Assembly (NCBI RefSeq): GCF_000381885.1
Contig: NZ_KB907211.1
Coordinates: forward strand, 1 to 64,000
DNA from: Actinomadura atramentaria DSM 43919
GTDB taxonomy: Bacteria > Actinomycetota > Actinomycetes > Streptosporangiales > Streptosporangiaceae
DNA length: 64,000 nucleotides
Direction of reading: 5' to 3'
This document shows positions 62,413 through 64,000 of the stretch, piece by piece; within the stretch, counting starts at the first letter, position 1; each line of letters starts with the position of its first letter. Position numbers and translations under genes: made by a program. Under the pieces are notes generated by a model that saw only the letters and a list, made by a program, of their open reading frames with translations, was not told the origin of the DNA and ran no database searches.

Positions 62413-62415
62413 CGG

Positions 62416-62625
62416 TCACCGCCCCGCCGGAACGCGGACGCGCTCGGCGTCGTCGGTGCGGGTCGTCAGGAGGCGGTTGGCGGCGGACGCGGTGCGCGTG
62501 CGGCGGGTGTCGCGGCACAGGGCGCGGCGCTCCTCGGCGTGGATGCCGACGACGAGCATGGTGAAGACACCCAGGACGATTCCGCCGAGGAACACGGCGG
62601 CTGCGGTGGCCAGGATGAGGATCAT
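62416..62625 (-). CDS. Small membrane protein, first gene of the transfer operon
   Basis: This 69-residue protein has one N-terminal membrane helix (MILILATAAAVFLGGIVLGVFTMLVVGI) and a basic cytoplasmic tail (HAEERRALCRDTRRTRTASAANRLL). AAGAGGTGATC lies close before ATG 62625. Its function is unknown; its place at the head of the operon suggests a membrane adaptor for transfer. Confidence 0.7.
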   Translation of the reverse strand: MILILATAAAVFLGGIVLGVFTMLVVGIHAEERRALCRDTRRTRTASAANRLLTTRTDDAERVRVPAGR

Positions 62626-62805
62626 GGTCGATCACCTCTTTCGCGTGAAACCCGGCCCGGCGGGGGCGGTTCGGGCTGCGGCGTGCTGACGTGATCGAGA
62701 GTGCGCCTGACCAGCGGGACGAGATCAGTGCCTGACTGGACGTGTTCGGGACGTCCTCATAGGGTTGACCGCGTCCTGAGACGTCCTGTCGATGCGGTCG
62801 GGTGG
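62626..62805. promoter_or_regulatory. Divergent control region with phased CGTCCT repeats
   Basis: CGTCCT occurs at 62752, 62772 and 62782, spaced 20 and 10 bp, on one face of the helix. TTGACC at 62765 could be a -35 for the regulator. A regulator binding site is likely, though the promoters cannot be fixed. Confidence 0.5.
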
Positions 62806-63552
62806 ATGGCGAACGAACGGTTGCGCGCGGCGCTGCTCGAACGAGGCATCACGGTGGCCACGCTCGCCGAGGGCATCGGCGTCGATCAGAAGACGGTCGA
62901 GCGGTGGATCACCCAGGGCCGCACGCCGTACCGCAAACACCGCTACGCGGTGGCTTCGCAGCTCGGGCTCGATGAGACGTACCTGTGGCCGGACGCGCTG
63001 ACCGGGGAGCAGACGGCGGCGGCGTCCAACAGCGAGCTGATCACGATCTACCCGCACCGCTGGTCGGTCCCTCGGGACGCCTGGGGACGGCTGTTCGCCA
63101 CCGCGCGGCAGGAGATCGGCGTCCTGGTCTACGCGGGCTTGTTCCTGTCGGAGGACAACGGCGTTCTGCGGACGTTCGCCGAGAGAGCGGACGCCGGCGT
63201 TCGCGTGCGCATCCTGCTCGGCGACCCCGACAGCCCGCAGGTCGCCGAACGCGGAGCGGACGAGGGCGTGGACGACGCGATGGCCGCGAAGATCCGCAAC
63301 GCGATGGTCCTGTACCGACCCCTGTTCGGGCGTGACGGCATCGAGTTCCGGCTGCATCGCACGGTGCTCTACAACTCGATCTACCGCGCCGACGACCAAC
63401 TGTTGGTCAACACGCATATCTACGGCGTGACCGCGCCGCACGCACCCGTCTGGCATCTGCGCAAAGTCGCGGGCGGGGACTTGGTGAACACCTACTTGGA
63501 AAGCTTCGACCGCGTGTGGGACGGCGCGACGCCGTTCGAGCCGGAGCGCTGA
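62806..63552 (+). CDS. HTH regulator with PLD-like C-terminal domain
   Basis: The 248-residue product has an N-terminal XRE-type HTH (ALLERGITVATLAEGIGVDQKTVERWITQGRTPYRKHR) and a C-terminal domain (VLVYAGLFLSEDNGVLRTFAERADAGVRVRILLGDPDS, EFRLHRTVLYNSIYRADDQLLVNTHIYG) resembling a phospholipase D fold with one HxxxxN-like motif rather than HKD. Its start is ATG 62806. It overlaps the Nudix gene by TGATG. This pair is common in actinomycete elements and may sense a nucleotide-type signal before transfer. Confidence 0.82.
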   Translation: MANERLRAALLERGITVATLAEGIGVDQKTVERWITQGRTPYRKHRYAVASQLGLDETYLWPDALTGEQTAAASNSELITIYPHRWSVPRDAWGRLFATARQEIGVLVYAGLFLSEDNGVLRTFAERADAGVRVRILLGDPDSPQVAERGADEGVDDAMAAKIRNAMVLYRPLFGRDGIEFRLHRTVLYNSIYRADDQLLVNTHIYGVTAPHAPVWHLRKVAGGDLVNTYLESFDRVWDGATPFEPER

Positions 63553-64000
63553 TGGGCCGCAGGATCGACTACTACGACGACCCGGACGCGCCCGAGCCCA
63601 ACAGCCTCGTCCCCTCGGTGAACGTCGTGGTGGAGAACGACAACGGCGAGATCTTGATGATCCGCCGCACCGACAACGACAACTGGGCCGTCCCCGGCGG
63701 AGCCATCGACCTCGGCGAATCCGTCGCCCAAGCCGCCGTCCGCGAAACCAAAGAAGAGACCGGCATCGACTGCGAGATCACCGGCCTAGTCGGGATCTAC
63801 AGCGACCCCAAACATTTGATCCACTACACCAGCAACGACGAGGTCCGACAGGAATTCTCGATCCTGCTGACCGGCCGCCCGGTCGGCGGAAGTCCGCGTG
63901 TCAGCGACGAGTCCCGCGACGTCCAATGGATCGCCCGAGGTGAAATCACCGACCGTCGGATGCACCGCTCGATGCGCCTGCGGCTTCGCGACTACCTCTC
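63552..64000 (+). CDS. Nudix hydrolase (partial, runs off the window)
   Basis: At least 149 residues of a Nudix pyrophosphohydrolase are present. The Nudix box reads GGAIDLGESVAQAAVRETKEETGI (GX5EX7REUXEEXGU), preceded by VNVVVENDNGEILMIRRTDNDNWAVPG. It begins ATG 63552, overlapping the regulator stop. Such enzymes cut nucleoside diphosphate compounds. The end lies outside the window. Coupling to the regulator suggests it makes or removes the regulator's ligand. Confidence 0.9.
   Translation, partial: MGRRIDYYDDPDAPEPNSLVPSVNVVVENDNGEILMIRRTDNDNWAVPGGAIDLGESVAQAAVRETKEETGIDCEITGLVGIYSDPKHLIHYTSNDEVRQEFSILLTGRPVGGSPRVSDESRDVQWIARGEITDRRMHRSMRLRLRDYL

Larger units (their letters stand above)
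58078..64000. mobile_element. Integrated conjugative element, left part
   Basis: The contents are a serine recombinase next to the junction, an FtsK/TraB-like translocase with small transfer proteins, an HTH regulator and a Nudix hydrolase. This set matches actinomycete integrative and conjugative elements (AICE). No replication initiator is visible yet, and the right end lies beyond the window. The host gene is split at the left end. Confidence 0.8.

Overview
The window is chromosomal DNA of a very GC-rich actinomycete, visibly above 70% G+C with G/C-ending codons almost throughout. The gene content fits a Thermomonosporaceae/Actinomadura-like organism, by inference only. The evidence is an actinobacterial 5S rRNA, conservon-type kinase and DUF742 proteins, a tmsA-tmsB pair for 10-methyl branched fatty acids, the lexA / LysM / nrdR-nrdJ neighbourhood also found in mycobacteria, and many promoters whose -10 box lies 6-7 nt before the start codon (leaderless mRNAs).

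Layout. 0-6 kb: 5S rRNA with three stacked terminators, a HAD hydrolase, a DUF523 protein, and a reduced conservon (sensor kinase, DUF742) overlapping a binding-protein lipoprotein gene. 6-12 kb: an SDR, then an operon of Baeyer-Villiger-like flavin monooxygenase, AurF-like diiron oxygenase and TetR regulator, then alanine aminotransferase and an FMN split-barrel protein. 12-19 kb: DinG-like helicase, an orphan MCE protein, a phosphoribosyltransferase, DUF4192, a NodB deacetylase and a DUF1707/DUF4870 protein. 19-26 kb: tmsA-tmsB, GMC oxidoreductase, alpha/beta hydrolase and an acyl-CoA ligase, a lipid and oxidation block. 26-36 kb: leuS behind a leucine leader-peptide attenuator; lexA divergent from an SOS LysM division inhibitor; and the nrdR-nrdJ operon with two NrdR boxes and an intein inside NrdJ. 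36-41 kb: quinone oxidoreductase, MerR and SDR with two MerR-type 19-bp-spacer promoters, an SDR ORF reading into a two-domain TerD protein, and a 92-bp tandem repeat. 40-51 kb: HhH-GPD protein, rnhB, a translationally coupled ABC exporter plus two-component operon, a double-AAA ATPase, an AlkZ-like protein and the 5-oxoprolinase operon pxpA-pxpB-pxpC.

51-58 kb is the least explained region. Two paralogous TY-Chap/SseB-like proteins lie on one strand. One is stretched by roughly 600 residues of Ala/Pro/Ser/Thr/Gly-rich linker to an unrecognised C-terminal domain. A 126-residue partner overlaps its stop codon, and a 524-residue unknown protein lies upstream. I consider this the best candidate for an undescribed trafficking or effector-type system.

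58-64 kb is the left part of an integrated conjugative element. A large serine recombinase sits at the junction and has cut a chromosomal HhH-GPD DNA-repair gene after about 33 codons. Inside are an operon of small transfer proteins and an FtsK/TraB-type DNA translocase, read toward the integrase, and a divergent HTH regulator overlapping a Nudix hydrolase gene that runs off the window. The right end of the element is not visible.
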